Of a stretch of DNA of 64,000 nt, positions 26,068-34,698 are shown in pieces. Every line of letters begins with the position of its first letter. The stretch's first letter is position 1. Source of the DNA: JAWUWD01 sp034112085 (GTDB lineage Bacteria; Bacteroidota; Bacteroidia; Cytophagales; Cyclobacteriaceae); assembly GCA_034112085.1 (NCBI GenBank), contig JAWUWD010000038.1:45088-109087 (forward strand), written 5' to 3'. The notes under the pieces are model-generated. The model searched no databases. It worked only from the letters and a program-made list of their open reading frames with translations, and was not told the origin of the DNA. The translations under genes were made by a program, and so were the position numbers.

Positions 26068-26742
26068 TCAGCATACCAATTTATACCCGTGTCCACGTAC
26101 ATTTAGTATTTGAATAGCAGTATCAGCACTTAGTTTTTTCCGCAGTTTGGTGATGAATACGTCCATACTTCTAGCCGTAAAGAAATCATCATCTCCCCAA
26201 AGTTTTTTGAGTATCATCGTTCGATCTAGCACATCGTTTCGGCTCTCGCTAAGGTGATATAGCAGTTCATTTTCTTTATGGGTCAATGGTTGTTCTTGAT
26301 CCTCCAAGAGGAGTATTTGTGTCTTTCTATTGAATACATATTTGCCGATGAGGATCGCCTCTTCGTTTTGTTGAAGTTTGATACGCTCGAGTAAGGAATT
26401 CATACGAACTATCAACTCTTCCATACTAAACGGCTTCTTGAGGTAGTCATTGCCTCCATGCCGAAAACCGTCTATTACATCCTGAGTTTGTGATTTAGAA
26501 GTAAGGAAAATAATAGGTATTTTTTTGTCTATCTCTCTGATCTGCTTGGCAACGGTAAACCCGTCCACTTTCGGCATCATCACATCTAGCACCAAAAGTT
26601 CTGGCTTTTCCTTTTCGTATTGGGCGAGCGCTACTTCCCCGTTCTCACAGTAGATCACTTCGAAATTTCGCATTTCTAAGCTTTCTTTTACTATCTGCCC
26701 TAAGGACAATTCATCTTCTGCCAGTAGTATTTTAACTCGCAT
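26068..26742 (-). CDS. OmpR-family response regulator
   Basis: The 224-residue protein has a receiver domain with phosphoacceptor D53 (LLVLDVMMPKVDG), the acidic pair in LLAEDE, Thr in FLTSKS and Lys in YLKKPFSM, followed by a winged-helix DNA-binding domain ending RGHGYKLVC. It is the partner of the upstream kinase: the reading frames overlap by 11 bases. The arrangement resembles RprX/RprY of Bacteroides. The likely target is the divergent GLPGLI/TonB receptor operon, through direct repeats at 28280-28304. Confidence 0.95.
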   Translation of the reverse strand: MRVKILLAEDELSLGQIVKESLEMRNFEVIYCENGEVALAQYEKEKPELLVLDVMMPKVDGFTVAKQIREIDKKIPIIFLTSKSQTQDVIDGFRHGGNDYLKKPFSMEELIVRMNSLLERIKLQQNEEAILIGKYVFNRKTQILLLEDQEQPLTHKENELLYHLSESRNDVLDRTMILKKLWGDDDFFTARSMDVFITKLRKKLSADTAIQILNVRGHGYKLVC

Positions 26743-28246
26743 GTGTCAGTGTGATTTTAAAAGTCGTCAACTCGCTATTATGATCCAATTCCAATCTTCC
26801 CTCATGCTTTTCTACGATGTGCTTTGCATAATATAGCCCGATACCAAACCCCTTTACATCGTGAACATTACCTGTCGGTATTCTGTAGAATTTATCAAAA
26901 ATCTTCGTTCTTTGGTTTTTAGGGATACCAATTCCATTGTCTTTTACGAGTATTGAAACGGTCTTATCAATGTTATGAGTGAGGCTAACACTCACTTCAC
27001 CATTACCATATTTGATCGCATTGTCTATGAGATTGCCAATGGCGCTCTCGATATGGAATTTATCTACATTGCAGAATACAGATTCACTAGCGGAATCGAA
27101 ATTGAAAGTGATAGCCTCTTGCGAAATTTGATATTTAGTTAAAAGCTGATCGATCAATTCAGTCAAATCTTCTCTTTGCGTATTTAGAGTCAAATGTTCG
27201 CTGTCTATCGAAGCGGTTTCAAGTAGCTTTTCAACCATTGTATTGAGTTTTCCTAATTGACTATTAGAAATACCTATGTACTTTTTGGTCTTCACGATAT
27301 CATCCAATCCGCTAAAATTTTCTATCCCTTCAAGGGCTGTACTGATGGTGGTGATTGGCGTTTTGAATTCATGAGTGATATTACTGATCAAGTCATTCTT
27401 AATCTCTGCAAGTTGCTTTTGTTCGTTAATAGTTCTGAATAAGTAAAGCAGGCAAAAAATGATTGCGCCCGAAAGCAATAATGATAATAAAATGCCAATT
27501 AGACTCCGTTTCATCAATATGGAAGAGATGTTTGAGAAATGAATTTCCAGAGCTGAGGCATTCGGTATAAAGGCAGATTGTGAAGCGACAACTAGTTGAC
27601 CTTTCTGATGAGTACTCCCAAATAATTGTAATGTATCACAACCCGAAGTAGGCAATACACAATCAGGACTTCTTAGTAACAGTCCGAAATCAATAGGCCA
27701 GTTTTTGGTTTCAAAATCACTTTTGATCAGGCTTGATAGCTCGTCAAAATCGAATGAATCATTGTTCATAGAAACAAAAATCTTTGAAGCAAATATGCTA
27801 ATGGCTGCAGTGTCCATCTGATTTATATGTAATCTATCAGTTGTCTCTAAGTTGATGGCAGTGGTAGTCGACCATCTGCTGTTTTTGAATTTCATAATAG
27901 TGTCCAAATGAAATGCATTATTACCTGAAAATGATTTGAATTCAACAGCATCCTTATGAATAGAGTCAATCATGATATCTCCGCGCTGTTTGATTATATG
28001 CCTGAATTGGCCAATCCCATCCACAGTATCTTCATTAGCAGATACTGTGACTATATGACCTTTTGCAATATCTGCATAGTAGGATTCGACAGCTTTGTCC
28101 AAACTGATCTGTACCTGATTGATAAGCTCAACCTTATTAGCCTTATAACTGACGTAATTCCAATACCCTTGGATAGCAATCGTGACTGATATAGTCACAG
28201 AAACTAACGCAATAAGCAGCCGATGATTTTTATTATCCACATTCAA
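26732..28246 (-). CDS. Sensor histidine kinase paired with the OmpR-type regulator
   Basis: The 504-residue protein has a first membrane helix at about residues 10-28, a periplasmic domain of roughly 210 residues with two cysteines (CVLPTSGC) that could form a disulfide, and a second helix near 243-265 (LIGILLSLLLSGAIIFCLLYLF). HisKA follows with H292 in ITHEFKTPITT, then HATPase with DNGIGIPK and GFGIGLYYAKHIV. The sensory domain is not one I recognise. Divergent from the GLPGLI gene, with 110 bases between the start codons. Confidence 0.92.
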   Translation of the reverse strand: MNVDNKNHRLLIALVSVTISVTIAIQGYWNYVSYKANKVELINQVQISLDKAVESYYADIAKGHIVTVSANEDTVDGIGQFRHIIKQRGDIMIDSIHKDAVEFKSFSGNNAFHLDTIMKFKNSRWSTTTAINLETTDRLHINQMDTAAISIFASKIFVSMNNDSFDFDELSSLIKSDFETKNWPIDFGLLLRSPDCVLPTSGCDTLQLFGSTHQKGQLVVASQSAFIPNASALEIHFSNISSILMKRSLIGILLSLLLSGAIIFCLLYLFRTINEQKQLAEIKNDLISNITHEFKTPITTISTALEGIENFSGLDDIVKTKKYIGISNSQLGKLNTMVEKLLETASIDSEHLTLNTQREDLTELIDQLLTKYQISQEAITFNFDSASESVFCNVDKFHIESAIGNLIDNAIKYGNGEVSVSLTHNIDKTVSILVKDNGIGIPKNQRTKIFDKFYRIPTGNVHDVKGFGIGLYYAKHIVEKHEGRLELDHNSELTTFKITLTHAS

Positions 28247-28279
28247 ATCTAATAAGTCTTATCGGGTAATCTAGAAACA

Positions 28280-28304
28280 TTAACACTCCTTAACACTCCT
28301 TAAC
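28280..28304. promoter_or_regulatory. Tandem direct repeat, candidate response-regulator site
   Basis: TTAACACTCC occurs twice back to back (28280-28289, 28290-28299) and TTAAC a third time (28300-28304). TTAAC therefore recurs with a 10-base period between the divergent kinase and GLPGLI genes. OmpR-family dimers bind direct repeats spaced one helical turn. Confidence 0.6.
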
Positions 28305-28356
28305 TCAATAAGTGATGATCAATAGTGATGTTTGCAGTGAACTAAAAAACACAACC

Positions 28357-29202
28357 ATGAACAAATCATTAAAACTCTCCCTATTACTTTTATGCCTTAG
28401 TGCTCTTACCATGGCTCAAGATTTCCAGGGAAAAGCCGTCTATAAGTCTGCGAATAAGATGGACATCCAGTTGGATGGGCAAGGAATGGATCCCGAAATG
28501 CAGAAGCGTGTCCAAGCGATGCTCGCCAAACAATCACAAAAGGAATATACATTGGCCTTTGACGCATATAGCTCTTTATTCACACTTAATGAAGCGCTTG
28601 ACTCAAGCCCTCAGCAACAAGGAGGTATGATGTTCATCGGCATCTCTGCTGATGGAGGTGGTGATGAAGTTTATAAAAATACTAAGGAAAAACGATTTAC
28701 GAGTCAGCGAGACTTATTCGGGAAGGCATTCTTGGTAAAAGACCAACTAGCATCAAATGAGTGGAAACTCACTAAGGAGACCAAACAGATCGGTCAATAC
28801 ACCTGCTACAAAGCTACTTATGATCGTGAGCAAGAATCATTTCAATCGATCTCCATCAACAATGAAGAGGAGAACAAAACTGAAACAACTACTAAAACAA
28901 TCACTGTTGAGGCTTGGTACACTCCAGATATACCAGTTGCCCATGGACCGCAGATGTATTGGGGATTGCCTGGCCTGGTGATGGAAGTGAAAAATGGCGG
29001 TAGCACAATCATATGTACGGAAGTGGTCCTCAATCCAAAAGATAAGATCGATATCAAAGAGCCGAGCAAGGGTAAGACGGTAAACGAAGAAGAATTCACT
29101 GCACTTATGGATGAGAAAATGGCTGAGATGGAGAAAATGGATCGAGGCGGAAAGCAAAAGGGAGGTGGTGGACACGCCATGAAGATCACAATTGGTGGGT
29201 AA
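28357..29202 (+). CDS. GLPGLI family protein
   Basis: Starting at ATG 28357 the product has 281 residues and a signal peptide ending near LTMAQ. YWGLPGLVMEVKNGG contains the exact GLPGLI motif, and the body has the beta-strand repeats of the family. The tail ends with a glycine/lysine-rich stretch (DRGGKQKGGGGHAMK). In Bacteroidota these exported proteins sit next to TonB-dependent receptor-like proteins, as here, and their biochemical role is unknown. It lies 54 bases before the receptor-like gene, so the two likely form one operon facing the RprXY-like system. Confidence 0.88.
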   Translation: MNKSLKLSLLLLCLSALTMAQDFQGKAVYKSANKMDIQLDGQGMDPEMQKRVQAMLAKQSQKEYTLAFDAYSSLFTLNEALDSSPQQQGGMMFIGISADGGGDEVYKNTKEKRFTSQRDLFGKAFLVKDQLASNEWKLTKETKQIGQYTCYKATYDREQESFQSISINNEEENKTETTTKTITVEAWYTPDIPVAHGPQMYWGLPGLVMEVKNGGSTIICTEVVLNPKDKIDIKEPSKGKTVNEEEFTALMDEKMAEMEKMDRGGKQKGGGGHAMKITIGG

Positions 29203-29256
29203 TCAATAATCTATCTATTCAAAATAATACAACTCAAATTTTAACAACAATTCTCT

Positions 29257-31938
29257 ATGAAGTCACTACTCACACTCATACTGATCTCTGCGATCCCTTT
29301 GGGGGTTTATGCTCAGAACACCACGCTGGAAGGCGTGGTGTCTGATTCACTCAACAACCCTATCGAGTTAGCCAATGTGATGGCATTTCATAAAGAAGAT
29401 AGTACAGTAGCTTCTTTTGGTATTACGGATGGAGCTGGAAGGTATAAACTCATATTGCCAAGTGACAAAAACTATACACTGAAGTCCAGCTTCATGGGGT
29501 ATAGCACTTGGGAATCGGACATCTCTACTAATAGTGAGTCTATCACTCAAAATCTCGTTTTGTTTCCAATTTCCAAAATACTCAACGATGTAGAAATACG
29601 ATATGAATTTCCGATCACAGTATCAGGTGATACGATTATCTATAAGACGGATCAGTTCACTAGTGGCAAAGAGCGAAAACTTGGTGATGTGCTAGAGGCA
29701 TTGCCAGGGTTTGAAATAGATGACAATGGTGATATTAAAGTACAAGGCAAGAAAGTAAGTAAGGTCCTTGTTGATGGGAAAGAGTTTTTCGATGGAGATA
29801 GTAAGATGGCCACTCAGAATATCCCTGCTGATGCAGTAGATAAGATCCAGTTATTGAGAAACTACTCAGATATATCTCCGCTAAGTGGTTTGGGCAATGA
29901 TGATAATCTTGCCATCAATGTTAAACTTGCAGAAGACAAGAAAAACATTTGGTTTGGTGATGTGGAAGTTTCTGCTGGCGCAAATCAAAGGTATTTGGTG
30001 CACCCAAATCTGTTCTATTATTCCCCTAAAACCAATATCAATCTTATAGGAGATGCCAATAATATTGGTGAGCAATCATTCACTTTGAGTGATTATTTTC
30101 GATTCACTGGAGGTGTGAGACGCATAGGGCAGAAATCAGGATCGAGTATGAGGCTATCTGCTGATGATATCGGTATTTCTCTCATGCAGAACATGATGGC
30201 TAAGAATATAGATTCAAAATTAGGTGCGGTTAATATCAATTATCAACCTAATAAAAAATGGCGTATATCTGCCTATGGCATCGCTTCTGGAGTGAAGACG
30301 ATTATAGAGACTACTTCCGATCGTACTTATATCAGAACTCAAGAAGAAACTACTGAAAAAACGTCTTCTTATAAGCTACAAGAAAATACTTCTGGTCTGC
30401 TGAAGTTATCTACGGCTTATACGCCCAGTCACAGAACTCATCTAGAATATAGTGCCTTTCTAAATACTTCTAATATTTCAGAAAATGATCAAAGGACATC
30501 TAACTTTGGTCAAGTCAATAATTTCTTAAACGAGCAAGATGATAAAAGTCCGTTAGCAGTTGATCAAAGTTTGGTAGGGTATTACACTATCAATGAAAAG
30601 AACGTACTATCCACAGAGACAAGTTGGCAATACAAAAAACAAGTGCCCAAATATGCTCTGAGTACTCAACTGGCTCCACTTCAAAGTTTGCTTCCTTTAA
30701 CTCTTAGTAACAGCTACCAGATCAATCAGAATAAGACTATAACCACCAATATTCTTAAAGGTGAAGTCAATCATTACTTGATCTTGAATAAGACAAATCA
30801 CATAAACTTCACCGCAGGGATTAATAACAATCAGCAACAATTTGACTCTCAAATAAAACAAATACAAGATGATGGGTCTACTACTTCCATCGGAAATATG
30901 GACTTTGACAATGATGTCAATTTCAAATTTCAGGATTATTATCTGGGGGCCCATTACAAAGCAAAACTGGGAAAGTTGACACTATCACCAGGGATCAATT
31001 GGCATCAGTACCAAATAAACGATGACCAACTAGGAAGTGAAAACAAACGAACCAAACAACTGGTCGTACCTGATGTATTTGCCAAATATGACTTTAGCAG
31101 TTCAAAAAACATCACTTTGAACTATAGCCTCAATGCGGAGTTTACCGATGTTCAGAATGTCGCCATGCGGGGCTATATCAACAATTACAATAGCTATTTC
31201 AATGGGAATAGAGATATAGAAAACACACTATATCATCAAGTGAATGTCAGCTATTTCAACTTCAACATGTTCAATCACACCAATTTGTTTGCAACGGTCA
31301 ACTATCAGCAGCGCTACAATGATATCACGCAAGGTGTCAACTATGTTAGTAATGATCAGATCACGAATGTGCTGAATGTCCCGGTCTGGAATGACCAACT
31401 GATGACTAATGCCAGCATAGAAAAGAAGTTTGTGCATGTGAAAATGAAGGCTGAGGCTAATGTGACCTATAGCTCATTTCAAAATGAGGTAGAGCAACAA
31501 ACCAATGACAATACTTCTTTGAATCAGGAGTATACACTGTCCGCTGAAAGTAAATTCTCCAATGCGCCTAACTTTGAGATAGGCTTCAAGAAAGGGCGGA
31601 ACATATATAGCACCAATACTGTCAGGCAAGAGTATGCCACCAATAGCCCATTCATAGATATTGAAGTTCCTTTATTAAAGAGCTTTACGCTCATCATGGA
31701 CTATGAATACAACAACTATCAGAATGACGAACGCACCACAGTCAGCAACTATGATTTTATGAATGCATCACTGTACTATGAGAAAGAAGATAGTCCTTGG
31801 ACCCTGAAGCTATCAGCTAACAACATACTCCAAACTTCTGCCATCAGGAGAGATAACTTCTCTAGCAATATCGTCAGCACCTTTTCTTATGAAGTTCTGC
31901 CTAGATACTTGATGTTATCAGTGAAGTATAATTTGTAA
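29257..31938 (+). CDS. TonB-dependent receptor-like outer membrane protein
   Basis: The 893-residue protein has a signal peptide (GVYAQ), a carboxypeptidase-regulatory-like domain at about 22-100 (TLEGVVSDSLNNPIELANV), a plug-like segment (KLGDVLEALPGFEIDDNGDIKVQGKKVSKVLVDGK) and a long beta-barrel of Asn/Tyr-rich strands ending YLMLSVKYNL. This matches the outer membrane beta-barrel proteins that accompany GLPGLI proteins. No SusD partner is present, so a polysaccharide locus is unlikely; peptide or metal-related transport is possible but not shown. Probably controlled by the divergent two-component system. Confidence 0.88.
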   Translation: MKSLLTLILISAIPLGVYAQNTTLEGVVSDSLNNPIELANVMAFHKEDSTVASFGITDGAGRYKLILPSDKNYTLKSSFMGYSTWESDISTNSESITQNLVLFPISKILNDVEIRYEFPITVSGDTIIYKTDQFTSGKERKLGDVLEALPGFEIDDNGDIKVQGKKVSKVLVDGKEFFDGDSKMATQNIPADAVDKIQLLRNYSDISPLSGLGNDDNLAINVKLAEDKKNIWFGDVEVSAGANQRYLVHPNLFYYSPKTNINLIGDANNIGEQSFTLSDYFRFTGGVRRIGQKSGSSMRLSADDIGISLMQNMMAKNIDSKLGAVNINYQPNKKWRISAYGIASGVKTIIETTSDRTYIRTQEETTEKTSSYKLQENTSGLLKLSTAYTPSHRTHLEYSAFLNTSNISENDQRTSNFGQVNNFLNEQDDKSPLAVDQSLVGYYTINEKNVLSTETSWQYKKQVPKYALSTQLAPLQSLLPLTLSNSYQINQNKTITTNILKGEVNHYLILNKTNHINFTAGINNNQQQFDSQIKQIQDDGSTTSIGNMDFDNDVNFKFQDYYLGAHYKAKLGKLTLSPGINWHQYQINDDQLGSENKRTKQLVVPDVFAKYDFSSSKNITLNYSLNAEFTDVQNVAMRGYINNYNSYFNGNRDIENTLYHQVNVSYFNFNMFNHTNLFATVNYQQRYNDITQGVNYVSNDQITNVLNVPVWNDQLMTNASIEKKFVHVKMKAEANVTYSSFQNEVEQQTNDNTSLNQEYTLSAESKFSNAPNFEIGFKKGRNIYSTNTVRQEYATNSPFIDIEVPLLKSFTLIMDYEYNNYQNDERTTVSNYDFMNASLYYEKEDSPWTLKLSANNILQTSAIRRDNFSSNIVSTFSYEVLPRYLMLSVKYNL

Positions 31939-32012
31939 AAATGTGGATTGGGAAGTTAACGCCATTGCTATGATGAGTGAGATTCTTTTTTAATCTCTTA
32001 AAGGTCTAATTC

Positions 32013-32109
32013 CTCGAGGCTCTGCCTCGTTTTACTTTTTTGTGACTCGATGTCACAAAAAAGTAATCATTTATTTCATTTATAAAGCCTCGTGTGCTCT
32101 GCCCCGAGG
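32013..32109. repeat. Composite palindromic element, candidate interspersed repeat
   Basis: CGAGGC-TCT-GCCTCG (32015-32029) is followed by a perfect 15-base inverted repeat with a 5-base loop (arms 32032-32046 and 32052-32066). A third hairpin, CCTCG/CGAGG, lies at 32088-32109. The words CTCTGCC and CTCG occur in both outer parts. The structure looks like a REP- or MITE-type element rather than a simple terminator. Confidence 0.45.
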
Positions 32110-32144
32110 TTCTTTACTTATTAGATCAGAAATCCCTAATCCCC

Positions 32145-32179
32145 ACAAACAAAAAGGAGTTCCTGTATTAGGAACCCCT
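32145..32179 (-). terminator. Intrinsic terminator of the second permease gene
   Basis: On the minus strand AGGGGTTCCT-AATAC-AGGAACTCCT is followed by TTTTTGTTTG. It lies 25 bases past the stop codon. Confidence 0.85.
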
Positions 32180-32203
32180 TCGATAACTTAAGTCTTTCCG
32201 CTA

Positions 32204-34570
32204 TTATTCATTCCTTAATGCATCCACAGGGTTGGACGAGACCACTTTATATATCTGGCTAGACACCGTAAGTAACGCAACTATAAACAATGAGGCTGTT
32301 GCCATAATGAACGGTATAGCAGTCAATGGCATATGATACTCATATACATTGTCCAGTAGTGCACTTACCATTATATAGCTGATCGGAAGTCCAAGTATAC
32401 AGGCGATGGATATCAGCCACAGATACTGAGTATTGACACCATGAAATATTGATGCAACTCCCGCTCCCAATACTTTACGGATACTAAACTCCTTCATTCT
32501 CGCCATCACATTGAGTGACACTAGTCCGAATAGTCCCATGCATGATAGGATTATGGCAAATAAGGCTGTGAATCCCATTATCTTTCCGTGGCTCTTCAGT
32601 TGGTTAAAGTATCTATCGAAAACTTCATTTTGAAAAAATGCATCATAAGGGTGGTCAGGAATATATTGCTTCCATAGCTCTTCTGCTTTAGCTTCTAACT
32701 CTGATGCTTTTCCTTCTTTTATTTTCATAGCGATATATCTCAAGTTATCATCAGTAGCCATACTGAAGTAAGTAGGCTGTATCTTGTTGTTGAAATTTCG
32801 ATAGTGAAAATCCTCAACCACCCCAATCACGTGATACGTTAATGAGTCCAAACCAAATGTCATTCCGAGTGGCTCGACCCATTCCATATTCTTCACAAAA
32901 GTCTCGTTGATCACCACGTTTTGATCTTTGTCAGTGAGCAATGCTTCATCAAAGAACCTCCCTTGCTTGAGCCTAACATCTATCGTCTCCAGGTAGTTGT
33001 ATCCTACATCTATTCTTCTGGTCTCTACTTTTTTGTCTAGCACATCTACGACACTAAGTGAAGCAGACCGGCCAACATGACCACTAGACCCAGCGATACT
33101 GATGACATTGGAGCTCTGAGCAAAATCGTTGTACATAGCCGTGTAGCTAGCTTCGTCCTTGGCTGGTATCACAAGCGTTTGCGACTGATTGTATCCCCAG
33201 TCTCTTTGCTTCTGATATTCCGCATTTTGCATAAATGCAATACCGAATACTATCGTGATGATTGACAATACAAACTGAAAAGTGAGAAATGCTTTGGTGA
33301 ATTTATTCTTCTTACCAAACTTCTGATTTCCTCTGAGAATATTGACAGGCTTGAATGAAGCTATATAGAAAGCTGGATATGCACCAGAACCCACGCCTAT
33401 CAGTAGAAGTAATCCGATCAAGAACATCCATGCGTCAGCATTGACCCAAAAATCTAAATTTAGCCCAATAGAAAACTGACTATCGAACCAAGGTCCGAAT
33501 ATCGTTCTTGCCCAAACTCCTCCGAGTATCAAGGCGATAAAACAGATAATCATATTTTCTCCAATGAACTGAATGACCAGTTGCTTTTTAGTGCCTCCGA
33601 TCACTTTCCTGACGCCAATCTCTTTGAGACGTCTGGTGGCAGACGATATGGAGATATTAATATAGTTGAAGCTTGCTAAGGTTAGCATAAACCCAGCGAT
33701 CGTCATCAGTACCAAGTTACCAACAGGGTCACTGCCTCCTGCTATTGCGCCATCTATTGCGTGTGCATTTTGTGATAAAGTCGTCAATGACTCAAACGTA
33801 TAAGCCTTTGCTGGCCAATCTTCATCGGCCGCATTTTGTAGCTCAATATACTTCCCCATATTATCACTTATCACCCCAATATCTTTTGGGTCGTTGAGCT
33901 GAATAAATGTAGAAGAGATAAAGTCTGTCCAATCATTAGGGTCTGCTTCATCATATAGATCAAATTTCTTTTCATAGTTGGCAAGTATATCAAAACTAAA
34001 ACTCGCTTTGCTAGGGAATGTATCTGCTACTCCTCCTATGACAAATGATTCTTTCTTGCCATTGGCTACGATTTGAATTTGTTCTCCAAGAGGGTCATTC
34101 TCTCCGAAATATTTTTCTGCGAGTTTTTTACTGATGACAATTTTGGAAGGATCGTTCAGCGCATCAAGCTGCCCATGGGTTAGCGGAAAAGTGAACATTT
34201 GAAGAAATTTTGGATCAACGAATCTCACATTCTCATTGAATACTTTATCTCCATACTTCATAATCACTCCTCGATCATCGATTCTTACGACTCGCTTGAT
34301 CTGAGGAAAATCTACTGCCATCATCTCCCCGATCGGAGCAGGAGAATCTCCCCATATCTGCTCTATACCATCACGAGAAACGGTGTTTTTGAGCATATGA
34401 ATATTTTCACGATTGACATGAAACTCATCTCTACCATACTCGAAACTAATCATGATATAGACCACAATGCTACATCCTATCGCCAATGAAAGCCCAAAAA
34501 TATTGATGAAGGAGATGATTTTGTTTTTCGCGAGACTGCGAAGAGCTGTTTTGATAAAGTTCTTAAGCAT
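32204..34570 (-). CDS. ABC transporter permease, FtsX/MacB type (788 residues)
   Basis: Same architecture as the gene at 20404: LKNFIKTALRSLAKNKIISFINIFGLSLAIG as TM1, a MacB periplasmic domain (YFGENDPLGEQIQI), a first FtsX block with SATRRLKEIGVRKVIGG, a second periplasmic domain, a second block with ARMKEFSIRKVLGAG, and the end VVSSNPVDALRNE. It probably works with a MacB-like ATPase encoded elsewhere. The shared features show the two genes belong to one paralogous family, which is usually expanded in Bacteroidota. Confidence 0.9.
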   Translation of the reverse strand: MLKNFIKTALRSLAKNKIISFINIFGLSLAIGCSIVVYIMISFEYGRDEFHVNRENIHMLKNTVSRDGIEQIWGDSPAPIGEMMAVDFPQIKRVVRIDDRGVIMKYGDKVFNENVRFVDPKFLQMFTFPLTHGQLDALNDPSKIVISKKLAEKYFGENDPLGEQIQIVANGKKESFVIGGVADTFPSKASFSFDILANYEKKFDLYDEADPNDWTDFISSTFIQLNDPKDIGVISDNMGKYIELQNAADEDWPAKAYTFESLTTLSQNAHAIDGAIAGGSDPVGNLVLMTIAGFMLTLASFNYINISISSATRRLKEIGVRKVIGGTKKQLVIQFIGENMIICFIALILGGVWARTIFGPWFDSQFSIGLNLDFWVNADAWMFLIGLLLLIGVGSGAYPAFYIASFKPVNILRGNQKFGKKNKFTKAFLTFQFVLSIITIVFGIAFMQNAEYQKQRDWGYNQSQTLVIPAKDEASYTAMYNDFAQSSNVISIAGSSGHVGRSASLSVVDVLDKKVETRRIDVGYNYLETIDVRLKQGRFFDEALLTDKDQNVVINETFVKNMEWVEPLGMTFGLDSLTYHVIGVVEDFHYRNFNNKIQPTYFSMATDDNLRYIAMKIKEGKASELEAKAEELWKQYIPDHPYDAFFQNEVFDRYFNQLKSHGKIMGFTALFAIILSCMGLFGLVSLNVMARMKEFSIRKVLGAGVASIFHGVNTQYLWLISIACILGLPISYIMVSALLDNVYEYHMPLTAIPFIMATASLFIVALLTVSSQIYKVVSSNPVDALRNE

Positions 34571-34639
34571 GGTTTTGAGTTTTTGTTGTTACTGTAACCA
34601 TTAGACATGAGGAAAGTCACAAAGGTTGCATAAGGGTTA

Positions 34640-34676
34640 GAAGAAAAAAAGGGTATGCTGACAATCAACATACCCT
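34640..34676 (-). terminator. Intrinsic terminator of the prolyl oligopeptidase gene
   Basis: Minus strand GGGTATG and CATACCC, with an inner TGA/TCA pair, are followed by TTTTTTTCTTC. It lies 23 bases beyond the stop codon. Confidence 0.88.
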
Positions 34677-34698
34677 CTTGAGTTAATTTCTTTTGACT

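Larger units (their letters stand above)
31939..32203. other. Intergenic region with clustered hairpins
   Basis: No gene is visible. The 265 bases hold a composite of three hairpins (listed separately at 32013-32109) and, at the right, a terminator for the permease gene on the minus strand. Confidence 0.6.
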
